Assembly (NCBI GenBank): GCA_963789885.1
Contig: CAWBNB010000005.1
Location: forward strand, 427,530-491,529
DNA length: 64,000 nucleotides
Source of the DNA: DATEDA01 sp963789885
Lineage (GTDB): Bacteria > Pseudomonadota > Gammaproteobacteria > Burkholderiales > SG8-39
Direction of reading: 5' to 3'
The notes beneath the pieces were generated by a model. It was given only the letters and a program-made list of their open reading frames with translations, was not told where the DNA came from and searched no databases. Both the position numbers and the translations under genes were made by a program. Below are positions 7,702-15,761 of this stretch, piece after piece (position 1 is the first letter of the stretch; the number at the start of each line of letters is the position of its first letter).

Positions 7702-8606
7702 TTCTTCGCGCCCCGCGGCAGCTCGATCCCGGTCAGCGCCTGGAACATCTTGATCACCGCCGAATCGTCCTCGCCGCCGTGTCCGTGCGCGCTGGTGGCG
7801 AGGAACATCTGGTGCGCGGCAGCGGTGAGCGGCAGCGGAAACGTGAGCTTGCGCGCGGAATCGAGGACGATGCCGAGATCCTTGACGAAAATGTTCACCG
7901 CGGACAGCGGGGTGTAGTCGCCCGCGAGGATGTGGGGCGCGCGGTTCTGGAACATCCACGAGCCGCCGGCGGAGTTCGAGATCACCTCGTACACGACGTT
8001 CGGGTCGCAGCCGGCGCGGATGCCGAGCGCCATCGCCTCCGCCATCGCCGCGATGTGCACGCCGGCGAGCAGCTGGTTGATCATCTTGACCTTCGAGCCC
8101 TGGCCAGGCCGGTCACCGAGGCGATAGATCCTGGTCGCGATCGCCGCCAGCACGTCTTCGCAGGCGGCAAACGCCGCCGGCGCGCCCGAAGCCATGATCG
8201 ACATCTCGCCCGCCGCCGCCTTGGCGGCGCCTCCGGACACCGGCGTGTCGAGCATCAGGAGGCCGCGCTCGGCGAGCCGCTCGCCGAGGCGCTCGGCGTA
8301 GTCGGGCGCCGCGGTGACGCACAGCATCACGACGCTCCCGGGCGCCATCGCGGCCGCCGCGCCGTTCGCGCCGAAGAGGACGGCCTCGGTCTGCTCGGCG
8401 TTGACGACGAAGACCACGACCACCTTCGCCTTCGCACCGAGCTCGGCCGGGTTCGCGCAAGGCACCCCGCCCGCGGCGGCGAACGCGTCGAGCGCGTCGC
8501 GGCGCACGTCGCAGGCCGCGGTGGCGAAACCCGCTCGCAGGAGCGAGCGCGCTGCGCCCATGCCCATCGAGCCGAGCCCGATGACCCCGACGGATCTCGC
8601 CGCCAT
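7698..8606 (-). CDS. ltnD: L-threonate dehydrogenase-like 3-hydroxyacid dehydrogenase
   Basis: A 302-residue beta-hydroxyacid dehydrogenase. The Rossmann motif GLGSMGMG is at 10-17, the substrate-binding DTPVSGG at 120-126, and the catalytic lysine K174 in GSKVKMINQLL. It would oxidise a four-carbon aldonate (L-threonate in characterised LtnD) at C2 or C3 using NAD. First gene of the otnK/otnC operon, which supports LtnD over generic 3-hydroxyisobutyrate dehydrogenase. The pathway's 2-oxo-tetronate isomerase (OtnI) is not present in the window. The divergent start of the CoxL-like gene is 104 bp away. Confidence 0.83.
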   Translation of the reverse strand: MAARSVGVIGLGSMGMGAARSLLRAGFATAACDVRRDALDAFAAAGGVPCANPAELGAKAKVVVVFVVNAEQTEAVLFGANGAAAAMAPGSVVMLCVTAAPDYAERLGERLAERGLLMLDTPVSGGAAKAAAGEMSIMASGAPAAFAACEDVLAAIATRIYRLGDRPGQGSKVKMINQLLAGVHIAAMAEAMALGIRAGCDPNVVYEVISNSAGGSWMFQNRAPHILAGDYTPLSAVNIFVKDLGIVLDSARKLTFPLPLTAAAHQMFLATSAHGHGGEDDSAVIKMFQALTGIELPRGAKK

Positions 8607-8710
8607 CTATCCCTCGCTCAGTCGAGCCTCAACGCATCGCCGGCATCGCCGACCGACGCCCGTTTCGCAGGTTATCCTACAACCAGACATCCAACGAGGC
8701 ACGGCGCAGC

Positions 8711-11041
8711 ATGGGCGAGTTCGGCATCGGCCAGTCCGTCCCCCGGTTCGAAGACCCGCGGCTGTTGCGCGGGCAGGGACGGTTCATCAACGACGTGAAC
8801 CTGCCCGGACAGGCACACGTGGTCGTGCTGCGCTCGCCGCACGCCAGCGCGCGCATCCGCTCGATCGACGTCGCCGCGGCAACGGCGGCCCCGGGCGTGG
8901 TCGCGGTGCTGACCGGCGACGACTTCGCCGCCGAGGGGTTCGGCACGACCGCGCTCTCCTTCAAGCGCAAGCGCCCGGACGGCGCGCCGATGTTCGCGCG
9001 GCCGCATCCGGGGCTCGCGCGCGGGCGCGTGCGCTACGTCGGCGATCCGGTCGCACTCGTGATCGCCGAAACGCTCGCGCAGGCCAAGGACGCCGCGGAG
9101 CAGGTCGCGATCGACTACGAGCCGCTGCCTTCGGTCACGTCGACGGCGGACGCCGCGCGGCCGGGCGCAGCACCGGTATGGGACGAGTGCCCGGACAACG
9201 TGTCGAACGTGTTCGAGATGGGCGACCGGGCGGCGACCGACGCCGCCTTTGCGCGCGCGGCGCGCGTCGTGCGCGGGCGCTACGTCGTGAGCCGCGTCCA
9301 CGCGCAGTTCATGGAGCCGCGCGGCGCGATCGGGCACTACGACCCCGGCGAGGCACGCTACACGCTCTACGCGGATCTTCAGTACGCCCATCGTGCGCGC
9401 ACCCTCCTCGCGACCGAGATCTTCCGCATCCCGGAGACGGCGATCCGCGTGGTCGTCGGCGACGTGGGCGGCGGTTTCGGCGCGAAGGGGCCACAGTACG
9501 CGGAGCACCGCCTCGTCCTCTGGGCGGCGCGCCGGATCGGCCGGCCGGTGAAGTGGACGTGCGAGCGGAGCGAGGCGATCCTCGCCGACGAGCACGCGCG
9601 CGACCGGATCAGCGAGGCGGAGCTCGCGCTCGACGCCGACGGCAGGTTTCTGGCCCTGCGCGTGCGCACGACGGCGAACGTCGGCGCGTACATCTCCTCC
9701 GACCGCAACCTGCTCGGCACGTTCGGCCACATCGGCACGATGGCCGGCACGTACACGATCGGCGCCGCGCACGCGGAGGTGCTCTGCGTGATGACGAACG
9801 CGAGCCCGGTCGCGCCGTACCGCGGCAACGGCCGGCCGGAATCGACCTACGTGATCGAGCGGTTGATCGACGATGCCGCACGGGAGCTAAAGCTCGATCC
9901 GGTCGCCCTGCGCCGCCGGAATCTGATCCCCGCTGCGGCGATGCCGTACAAGAACGCGTTCGGCTGGACCTACGACACCGGCGACTACGCGAAGACCATG
10001 GACCTCGCGCTTGCCGCCGCCGATCACGCCGGCTTTCCCGCGCGGCGGGACGCGGCGCGCCAGCGCGGCCGGCTGCGCGGGCTCGCCGTCGTGAACGCCA
10101 TCGAGCGCGCCGCCGCGCCGGGCCTCGAGTACGCGGAGATCCGCTTCGACGCGGCCGGCACCGCGACGATCCTGACCGGCGCGATGAGCCAGGGGCAGGG
10201 CCACGAGACGATGTTCAAGCAGATCGCGCACGAGCGGCTCGGGCTCGACCCTAAGGACGTCCGCTACCTGCAGGGCGACACCGACAAGGTCGCCTTCGGC
10301 GTCGGCACGTTCGGCTCGCGCTCGGCGGCGATCGGGGGCGGCGCGCTCGTCGTCGCCACCGACAAGCTCATCGCGAAAGGCAAGCGGATCGCGGCGCACC
10401 TCCTGGAGGCGGCCGAGCCCGACATCGAGTTCGCCGCCGGCCGCTTCAGGGTCGCGGGCACCGATCGCTCGCTCGAGCTGAAGGATGTGGCGAAGGCGGC
10501 GTTCGTCCCCGAGCGCCTGCCGCCCGGCGTCGAGCCCGGCTTCTACGACAGCGGAACCTACTCGCCGGACGCCATCACCTACCCCAACGGCTGCCACGTC
10601 TGCGAGGTCGAGATCGATCCCGAGACCGGCACGACCGCGCTCGTCGCCTACGCGGTCGTCGACGACGTCGGCACCGTCATCAACCCGCTCACGCTCAAGG
10701 GCCAGATCCACGGCGGCGTCGCGCAAGGTGCCGGGCAGGCGCTGATGGAGAGAATCGTCTACGACCCGGAGTCGGGCCAGCCGCTCTCGGCTTCGTTCAT
10801 GGACTACTGCATGCCGCGCGCCGACGACCTCTGCGCGATCGAGGTGAAGAGCAATCCCGCGCCGACGCCGCTCAACCCGCTCGGCGTGAAGGGCGCGGGC
10901 GAGGCGGGCAATGTCGGCGCGCTGCCGGCGGTGATGAACGCGGTCGTCGACGCGCTCGCCCAGGCGGGTGTCAGGAGCCTGGACATGCCGGCGAGCGCCG
11001 AGCGGGTCTGGCGGGCGCTGCGCGAGGCGGGGCGGCGCTGA
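8711..11041 (+). CDS. xanthine dehydrogenase-family molybdopterin-binding subunit (CoxL-like)
   Basis: A 776-residue large subunit of the xanthine dehydrogenase/aerobic CO dehydrogenase family. Visible motifs are the N-terminal PRFEDPRLLRGQGRF, the pterin-binding GGGFGAKGPQYAEH at about 255-268, an active-site loop reading PYRGNGRPE, and the catalytic glutamate in GVKGAGEAGNVG (E731). The loop is not the AYRCSFR of true form I CO dehydrogenase, so this is a form II-like or other hydroxylase. Partner FAD (CoxM) and 2Fe-2S (CoxS) subunits are absent here, so it must use subunits encoded elsewhere or act differently. Cytosolic; substrate unknown. Confidence 0.88.
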   Translation: MGEFGIGQSVPRFEDPRLLRGQGRFINDVNLPGQAHVVVLRSPHASARIRSIDVAAATAAPGVVAVLTGDDFAAEGFGTTALSFKRKRPDGAPMFARPHPGLARGRVRYVGDPVALVIAETLAQAKDAAEQVAIDYEPLPSVTSTADAARPGAAPVWDECPDNVSNVFEMGDRAATDAAFARAARVVRGRYVVSRVHAQFMEPRGAIGHYDPGEARYTLYADLQYAHRARTLLATEIFRIPETAIRVVVGDVGGGFGAKGPQYAEHRLVLWAARRIGRPVKWTCERSEAILADEHARDRISEAELALDADGRFLALRVRTTANVGAYISSDRNLLGTFGHIGTMAGTYTIGAAHAEVLCVMTNASPVAPYRGNGRPESTYVIERLIDDAARELKLDPVALRRRNLIPAAAMPYKNAFGWTYDTGDYAKTMDLALAAADHAGFPARRDAARQRGRLRGLAVVNAIERAAAPGLEYAEIRFDAAGTATILTGAMSQGQGHETMFKQIAHERLGLDPKDVRYLQGDTDKVAFGVGTFGSRSAAIGGGALVVATDKLIAKGKRIAAHLLEAAEPDIEFAAGRFRVAGTDRSLELKDVAKAAFVPERLPPGVEPGFYDSGTYSPDAITYPNGCHVCEVEIDPETGTTALVAYAVVDDVGTVINPLTLKGQIHGGVAQGAGQALMERIVYDPESGQPLSASFMDYCMPRADDLCAIEVKSNPAPTPLNPLGVKGAGEAGNVGALPAVMNAVVDALAQAGVRSLDMPASAERVWRALREAGRR

Positions 11042-11130
11042 AGGCCCGGATCGGCCGCAATCTTGATGCGGACTTGATGCCGGTCCGGGTACAGTACATG
11101 GCTCTCGACCGGCCCAGGAGGGGGACAGCG

Positions 11131-13068
11131 ATGAGCTCGCCGGCCACAACTGCCCCGGCGGATGACGTTGCGCCCGCCGCGACTCTCCCGCCCCATCCCT
11201 CGCTGCTGGAAAAATCGCTCCCCGCGCTGACTCTCGCCGCGCTCGGCGTCGTTTACGGCGACATCGGCACGAGCCCGCTCTACGCCGTCAAGGAGACGTT
11301 CAACCCCGGCCACGGCATCCCGCTCACCGGCGCGAACGTCCTCGGCGGCCTGTCGGCGATCTTCTGGGCGCTGATGATTGTGGTGTCGCTGAAGTACGTG
11401 ATCCTCATCATGCGCGCCGACAACAAGGGCGAGGGCGGCATCATGGCGCTGCTTGCGCTCGCCTCGTCCGCGGTGAAGGACCGGCCGAAATGGCGCCGGC
11501 TGATCATGCTCCTCGGTGTGTTCGGCGCGTCGCTTTTCTACGGCGACGCGGTGCTCACGCCGGCGATCTCCGTGTTGTCGGCGGTTGAAGGGTTGGAGGT
11601 CGGGACGACGGCCTTCAAGCCGTACGTCGTGCCGATCGCGGTCGGCGTGGTGATCGCGCTCTTCGCGTTGCAGCGCAAGGGCACCTCGGTGATCGGTGTG
11701 CTCTTCGGGCCGATCACGGTGCTCTGGTTCCTGGCGATCGCGGCGCTCGGCCTCGTCGCCATCGCCGCCAATCCGCAGGTGCTGCACGCGCTCGACCCGC
11801 GGTACGCGATCGATTTTGTCACCGGGCACGGCGTGGCTTCGTTCGTCGTGCTCGGCGCGGTCCTGCTCGCCTTCACCGGCGCCGAGGCGCTCTACGCCGA
11901 CATGGGCCATTTCGGCAAGACGCCGATCCGGCTCGCGTGGTTCGGGCTGGTGTTCCCCGCGCTGGTGCTGAACTACTTCGGCCAGGGCGCGCTGCTGATC
12001 GGCGAGCCGAAGGCGATCGAGAATCCGTTCTTCCTGCTCACGCCGGCGTGGGCGCTGTATCCCATGGTGGCGCTCGCCACCGCGGCGACGGTGGTCGCGT
12101 CGCAGGCGACGATCTCGGGCACCTACTCGCTCACCAAGCAGGCGATCCAGCTCGACTACCTGCCGCGGCTCGCCGTGCTGCAGACCTCGGCGAAGGAGAT
12201 CGGCCAGATCTACATCCCGGGCGCGAACTGGATCCTGCTCGTGGTGATCGTCGCGGTCGTCGCCGGCTTCGGCTCGTCGTCGAAGCTCGCTTCGGCCTAC
12301 GGCGTAGCGGTGACCGGCACGATGCTCGTGACCACCTTCCTAACGTTCTTCGTGATCCGGTTCGGCTGGGGCTACCCGCTCGCGCTGTGCATCGCCGCGA
12401 CCGGCTCCTTCATGATCGTCGACGCGGCGTTCTTCTCGTCGGCGCTGGTGAAGATCGCCGACGGCGGCTGGTTCCCGATCTCGCTCGGCGCGGTGGTGTT
12501 CCTCCTCATGACGACCTGGCGCACCGGCCGCGAGATCGTGATGGTGGCGCACAAGCGGGATGCGATCCCGATCGTGCCTTTCCTCGCGTCGCTCCTCTGG
12601 GATCCGCCACACCGGGTACCCGGCACGGCGGTGTTCATGGCCGGCGACCCGGATTCGGTGCCGCACGCGCTGCTCCACAACCTGGCGCACAACAAGGTGC
12701 TGCACGAGCGGGTGGTGTTCCTCACCGTGGCCGTGCGCAACGTGCCCTGGGTTCCGCCGGCCGAGCGGGTCAGGATAGAACCGCTGGAGAACGGCTTCTT
12801 CCGCCTCCAGGTCGCCTTCGGCTTCATGGATCGCCCCGACGTCTCGCAGACACTCGATCTCTGCAAGAGCTGCGGCTTCGAGTTCCATCTGCTCGAGACC
12901 TCGTTCTTCCTCAGCCGCTCGACCGTGGTCCCGACTCCCGGCACCGGCATGATGCTGTGGCGCGAGAAGCTGTTCGCGGCGATGGCGCGCAATGCGCGCA
13001 CCGCGGCCGACTACTACAACATCCCGACCAACCGGGTCATCGAGCTCGGCACCAAGATCGTGATCTGA
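11131..13068 (+). CDS. kup: low-affinity potassium transporter Kup
   Basis: A 645-residue KUP/HAK potassium-proton symporter of the inner membrane. The N-terminal family signature LGVVYGDIGTSPLYA is clear at about 30-45, followed by about twelve hydrophobic segments and a soluble C-terminal domain of roughly 200 residues ending NRVIELGTKIVI. Length is near the usual 620-630. I chose the ATG at 11131 because AGGAGG stands 10 nt upstream; an in-frame start at 11074 would add a non-conserved extension overlapping the promoter region. Confidence 0.93.
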   Translation: MSSPATTAPADDVAPAATLPPHPSLLEKSLPALTLAALGVVYGDIGTSPLYAVKETFNPGHGIPLTGANVLGGLSAIFWALMIVVSLKYVILIMRADNKGEGGIMALLALASSAVKDRPKWRRLIMLLGVFGASLFYGDAVLTPAISVLSAVEGLEVGTTAFKPYVVPIAVGVVIALFALQRKGTSVIGVLFGPITVLWFLAIAALGLVAIAANPQVLHALDPRYAIDFVTGHGVASFVVLGAVLLAFTGAEALYADMGHFGKTPIRLAWFGLVFPALVLNYFGQGALLIGEPKAIENPFFLLTPAWALYPMVALATAATVVASQATISGTYSLTKQAIQLDYLPRLAVLQTSAKEIGQIYIPGANWILLVVIVAVVAGFGSSSKLASAYGVAVTGTMLVTTFLTFFVIRFGWGYPLALCIAATGSFMIVDAAFFSSALVKIADGGWFPISLGAVVFLLMTTWRTGREIVMVAHKRDAIPIVPFLASLLWDPPHRVPGTAVFMAGDPDSVPHALLHNLAHNKVLHERVVFLTVAVRNVPWVPPAERVRIEPLENGFFRLQVAFGFMDRPDVSQTLDLCKSCGFEFHLLETSFFLSRSTVVPTPGTGMMLWREKLFAAMARNARTAADYYNIPTNRVIELGTKIVI

Positions 13069-13111
13069 GTCGACGTGCCCGCGATCCGCGCGGCGCGAGG
13101 ATAATCGGCGG

Positions 13112-15163
13112 ATGCCGAACCGCCTCGCGCAGGAAACGAGCCCCTACCTCCGCCAGCACGCCGACAACCCGGTCGACTGGTACGCCTGGGGCGAGGAGGC
13201 GATTGCCCGCGCCCGCACCGAGGACAAGCCGATCCTCCTCTCGATCGGCTACTCCGCCTGCCACTGGTGCCACGTGATGGCCCACGAGTCGTTCGAGGAC
13301 CCCGACGTCGCCGCGGTCATGAACGCGCTCTTCGTCAACGTCAAGGTCGACCGCGAGGAGCGGCCCGACCTCGACCAGATCTACCAGGCCGCGCACCAGA
13401 TGTTCAACCAGCGCGGCGGCGGCTGGCCGCTCACCGCATTCCTGACGCCGGGCGAGCACATGCCGTTCTTCGTCGGCACCTATTTCCCGAAGGCCGCGCG
13501 CTACGGGATGCCGGCGTTTCCGCAGCTCCTCGAGCGGGTCGAGCGCTACTACCGCGAGCACAAGGCCGACATCGCGCGCCAGAACGAATCGATCGCCGTC
13601 GCGTTCCAGCGGATGCGCCAGGACGCCGCGTCGGCCGACGACGCATTTTCCGGCGAGGTCGTCGCGGAAGCGATCGGCGCGCTGAAGCAGAGCTTCGATG
13701 CGGAGCACGGCGGCTTCGGCGGCGCGCCGAAGTTCCCGCATCCCACCGATCTCGAGCTGCTCGTGCGGCGCTACGCGGCGACCGGCGACAAACATGCGCT
13801 GCACGTCGCGATCCTCACGCTCGAGCGCATGGCCGAGGGCGGCATCTACGACCAGCTCGGCGGGGGCTTCTGCCGCTACTCGGTCGACGCGACGTGGACC
13901 ATCCCGCACTTCGAGAAGATGCTCTACGACAACGGCCCGCTGCTGCGGCTTTATGCGGAGGCCTGGGCCGCGACCGGCAAACCGCTCTTCGCCCGCGTCG
14001 CGGAGGAGACGGCGGGCTGGATCATGCGCGAGATGCAGTCGCCCGAAGGCGGCTACTACTCGTCGCTCGATGCCGACTCCGAGCACGAGGAAGGGAAGTT
14101 CTACGTCTGGACGCCGCGCGAGGTGCAGGCGCTCCTCACCGCGGAGGAATACGCGGTGGCGGCGCCGCACTACGGGCTCGACGGCCAAGCGAACTTCGAG
14201 GGCAAGCACTGGCACCTCGCGGTCGTGCAGCCGCTCAAAGTGATTGCCGCCGGGCTCGGGCGGAGCGAGGAGGAATGCGCGGAGCTCCTCGACACGGCCC
14301 GTCAGAAGCTCTTCGCCGCGCGCGCGCCCCGCGTGCGTCCCGGCCTGGACGACAAGGTGCTGGTGAGCTGGACCGCGCTCGCGATCCGCGGCATGACGCG
14401 CGCGGCGACCGTGTTCGGCCGCGACGACTGGCTCGCGTCGGCGCGGCGCGCGCTCGAGTTCATCCGGCAAACCATGTGGAAGGATGGCGCGCTCCTCGCG
14501 ACCTACAAGGACGCTCGGGCGCACCTCAACGCGTATCTCGACGACTACGCGTTCCTGCTCGATGCGCAGCTCGAGATGCTGCAGGCGGACTTCCGCGGCG
14601 CCGATCTCGCGTTCGCGCTCGAGCTGGCGGAAGCGCTGCTCGCACGGTTCCAGGACCGCGATGGCGGATTCTTCTTCACCAGCCACGACCACGAGCAGCT
14701 CATCCACCGACCGAAGCCGGGGCACGACAACGCCACGCCGTCGGGGAACGGGGTCGCGGCGTTCGCGCTCGGGCGGCTCGGACATCTGGCGGGCGAGCCG
14801 CGCTACCTCGACGCCGCGCGGCGCGCGGTGGCGGCGTTCTACCCCGCGATGCAGCGCTACCCGGGCGGATTCGGCGCGCTCACGATTGCGCTGGAGGAAT
14901 GCCTCGCTCCGCCGGAGGTGATCGTCCTGCGGGGCCCGACGCCGCGGCTGCGGCCCTGGCTGAAGGAGCTTGCGCCCGAGTTCCGGCCGCACAGCATGCT
15001 CGTGGGGATCGACGGGGCCGAGAGCGGGCTCCCCCCTGCCCTGGACAAGCCGGCGGCCCCGGGCCGCGTCAACGCCTACGTCTGCCGGGGCGTTACTTGT
15101 CTCGAGCCGGTGTCGCAGATGGAGGCGTTGCGCCGGCTGCTCGGCGGCGCCGGAATCAAGTAG
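13112..15163 (+). CDS. thioredoxin-fold DUF255 protein (YyaL/spermatogenesis-associated protein 20 family)
   Basis: A 683-residue protein with an N-terminal thioredoxin-like domain (about 1-165) containing the CHWCH motif at C50-C53, preceded by the family hallmark ETSPYLRQHADNPVDWY. The rest is an (alpha/alpha)6-barrel-like domain similar to N-acylglucosamine epimerases, with HFEKMLYDN visible around 265-275. Length matches the family. Members are widespread and cytosolic but the biochemical role is not established. It follows kup by 43 bp and precedes a cytochrome c gene. Confidence 0.88.
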   Translation: MPNRLAQETSPYLRQHADNPVDWYAWGEEAIARARTEDKPILLSIGYSACHWCHVMAHESFEDPDVAAVMNALFVNVKVDREERPDLDQIYQAAHQMFNQRGGGWPLTAFLTPGEHMPFFVGTYFPKAARYGMPAFPQLLERVERYYREHKADIARQNESIAVAFQRMRQDAASADDAFSGEVVAEAIGALKQSFDAEHGGFGGAPKFPHPTDLELLVRRYAATGDKHALHVAILTLERMAEGGIYDQLGGGFCRYSVDATWTIPHFEKMLYDNGPLLRLYAEAWAATGKPLFARVAEETAGWIMREMQSPEGGYYSSLDADSEHEEGKFYVWTPREVQALLTAEEYAVAAPHYGLDGQANFEGKHWHLAVVQPLKVIAAGLGRSEEECAELLDTARQKLFAARAPRVRPGLDDKVLVSWTALAIRGMTRAATVFGRDDWLASARRALEFIRQTMWKDGALLATYKDARAHLNAYLDDYAFLLDAQLEMLQADFRGADLAFALELAEALLARFQDRDGGFFFTSHDHEQLIHRPKPGHDNATPSGNGVAAFALGRLGHLAGEPRYLDAARRAVAAFYPAMQRYPGGFGALTIALEECLAPPEVIVLRGPTPRLRPWLKELAPEFRPHSMLVGIDGAESGLPPALDKPAAPGRVNAYVCRGVTCLEPVSQMEALRRLLGGAGIK

Positions 15164-15200
15164 CATCGCGGCTCCGCAAGGCCTCTTCACAGGAGAACGA

Positions 15201-15521
15201 ATGAAGGCATTTTTTCCGGTTATCGCAGCGGCCGCACTTGCCGCCTTGGCCGCGACGCCGGCGCGCGCGCAGAACGTCGACGAGCTGCTGAAGAAGCACG
15301 CCTGTCTCTCGTGCCACGCGGTCGACAAGAAGCTCGTCGGGCCGGCCTACAAGGAAGTCGCCGCGAAGTACCGCGGCCAGGCGGGCGCCGAGAAGATGCT
15401 CGCCGAGAAGGTCAAGAAGGGCGGGGTCGGCGTGTGGGGCCAGATCCCGATGCCGCCGAACGCGGCCGTCCCGGACGCCGACCTGAACGCGATGGTGAAG
15501 TGGATCTTGTCCCAGAAATAG
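15201..15521 (+). CDS. small class I c-type cytochrome
   Basis: A 106-residue secreted monohaem cytochrome of the c551/c552 type. It has a signal peptide (MKAFFPVIAAAALAALAATPARA), the haem-attachment CLSCH at C35-H39, and the distal methionine in IPMPPN (M84). It is expected in the periplasm, shuttling electrons to a terminal oxidase or peroxidase. The start is fixed by AGGAGA seven bases before ATG; longer in-frame sequence upstream belongs to the preceding gene's 3' end. Two strong hairpins follow. Confidence 0.92.
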   Translation: MKAFFPVIAAAALAALAATPARAQNVDELLKKHACLSCHAVDKKLVGPAYKEVAAKYRGQAGAEKMLAEKVKKGGVGVWGQIPMPPNAAVPDADLNAMVKWILSQK

Positions 15522-15522
15522 C

Positions 15523-15553
15523 GTTATTGCGTCATCTTCGATGACGCAATAAC
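15523..15553 (+). terminator. 14-bp perfect stem-loop after the cytochrome c gene
   Basis: GTTATTGCGTCATC and its exact complement are separated by a TTC loop, beginning two bases after the stop. There is no downstream T-run on either strand, but the stability and position suggest a terminator or 3'-end protection. Confidence 0.6.
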
Positions 15554-15599
15554 TGCGCGGATTGGAGGGTCGCAGACTGCGCGACGCTCAATCCGCGCA
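15554..15599. repeat. second large inverted repeat
   Basis: TGCGCGGATTG (15554-15564) and CAATCCGCGCA (15589-15599) form an 11-bp perfect outer stem around a partly self-complementary interior (GTCGC/GCGAC). It abuts the previous hairpin, giving two consecutive strong structures before the livJ promoter. Confidence 0.5.
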
Positions 15600-15672
15600 A
15601 CCGAGCGGTGCAAGCTCCCGCCGCTCGAGACTTCCCTCTCCGATCCCGCGGGATTGGGTCTTCAAGACGAAA

Positions 15673-15702
15673 TTGACAAGCCGACGAGCCTGTCCGGATA
15701 AT
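15673..15702 (+). promoter_or_regulatory. sigma70-type promoter for the livJ operon
   Basis: TTGACA (15673-15678), 18-nt spacer, GATAAT (15697-15702): a near-consensus housekeeping promoter. Predicted transcription start is about 50 nt before the livJ ATG, which is preceded by TGGAGGAC. Confidence 0.75.
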
Positions 15703-15761
15703 TTCCCGTTTCGCTCGCCGCACCCGATCCCGACAAAGCCAAACCAGTCCTGGAGGACAAC

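Noticed and set aside
13037..15328. 763-codon minus-strand frame opposite the DUF255 gene
   Set aside because: No recognisable domain; arises from codon-position GC bias of the real gene on the other strand.
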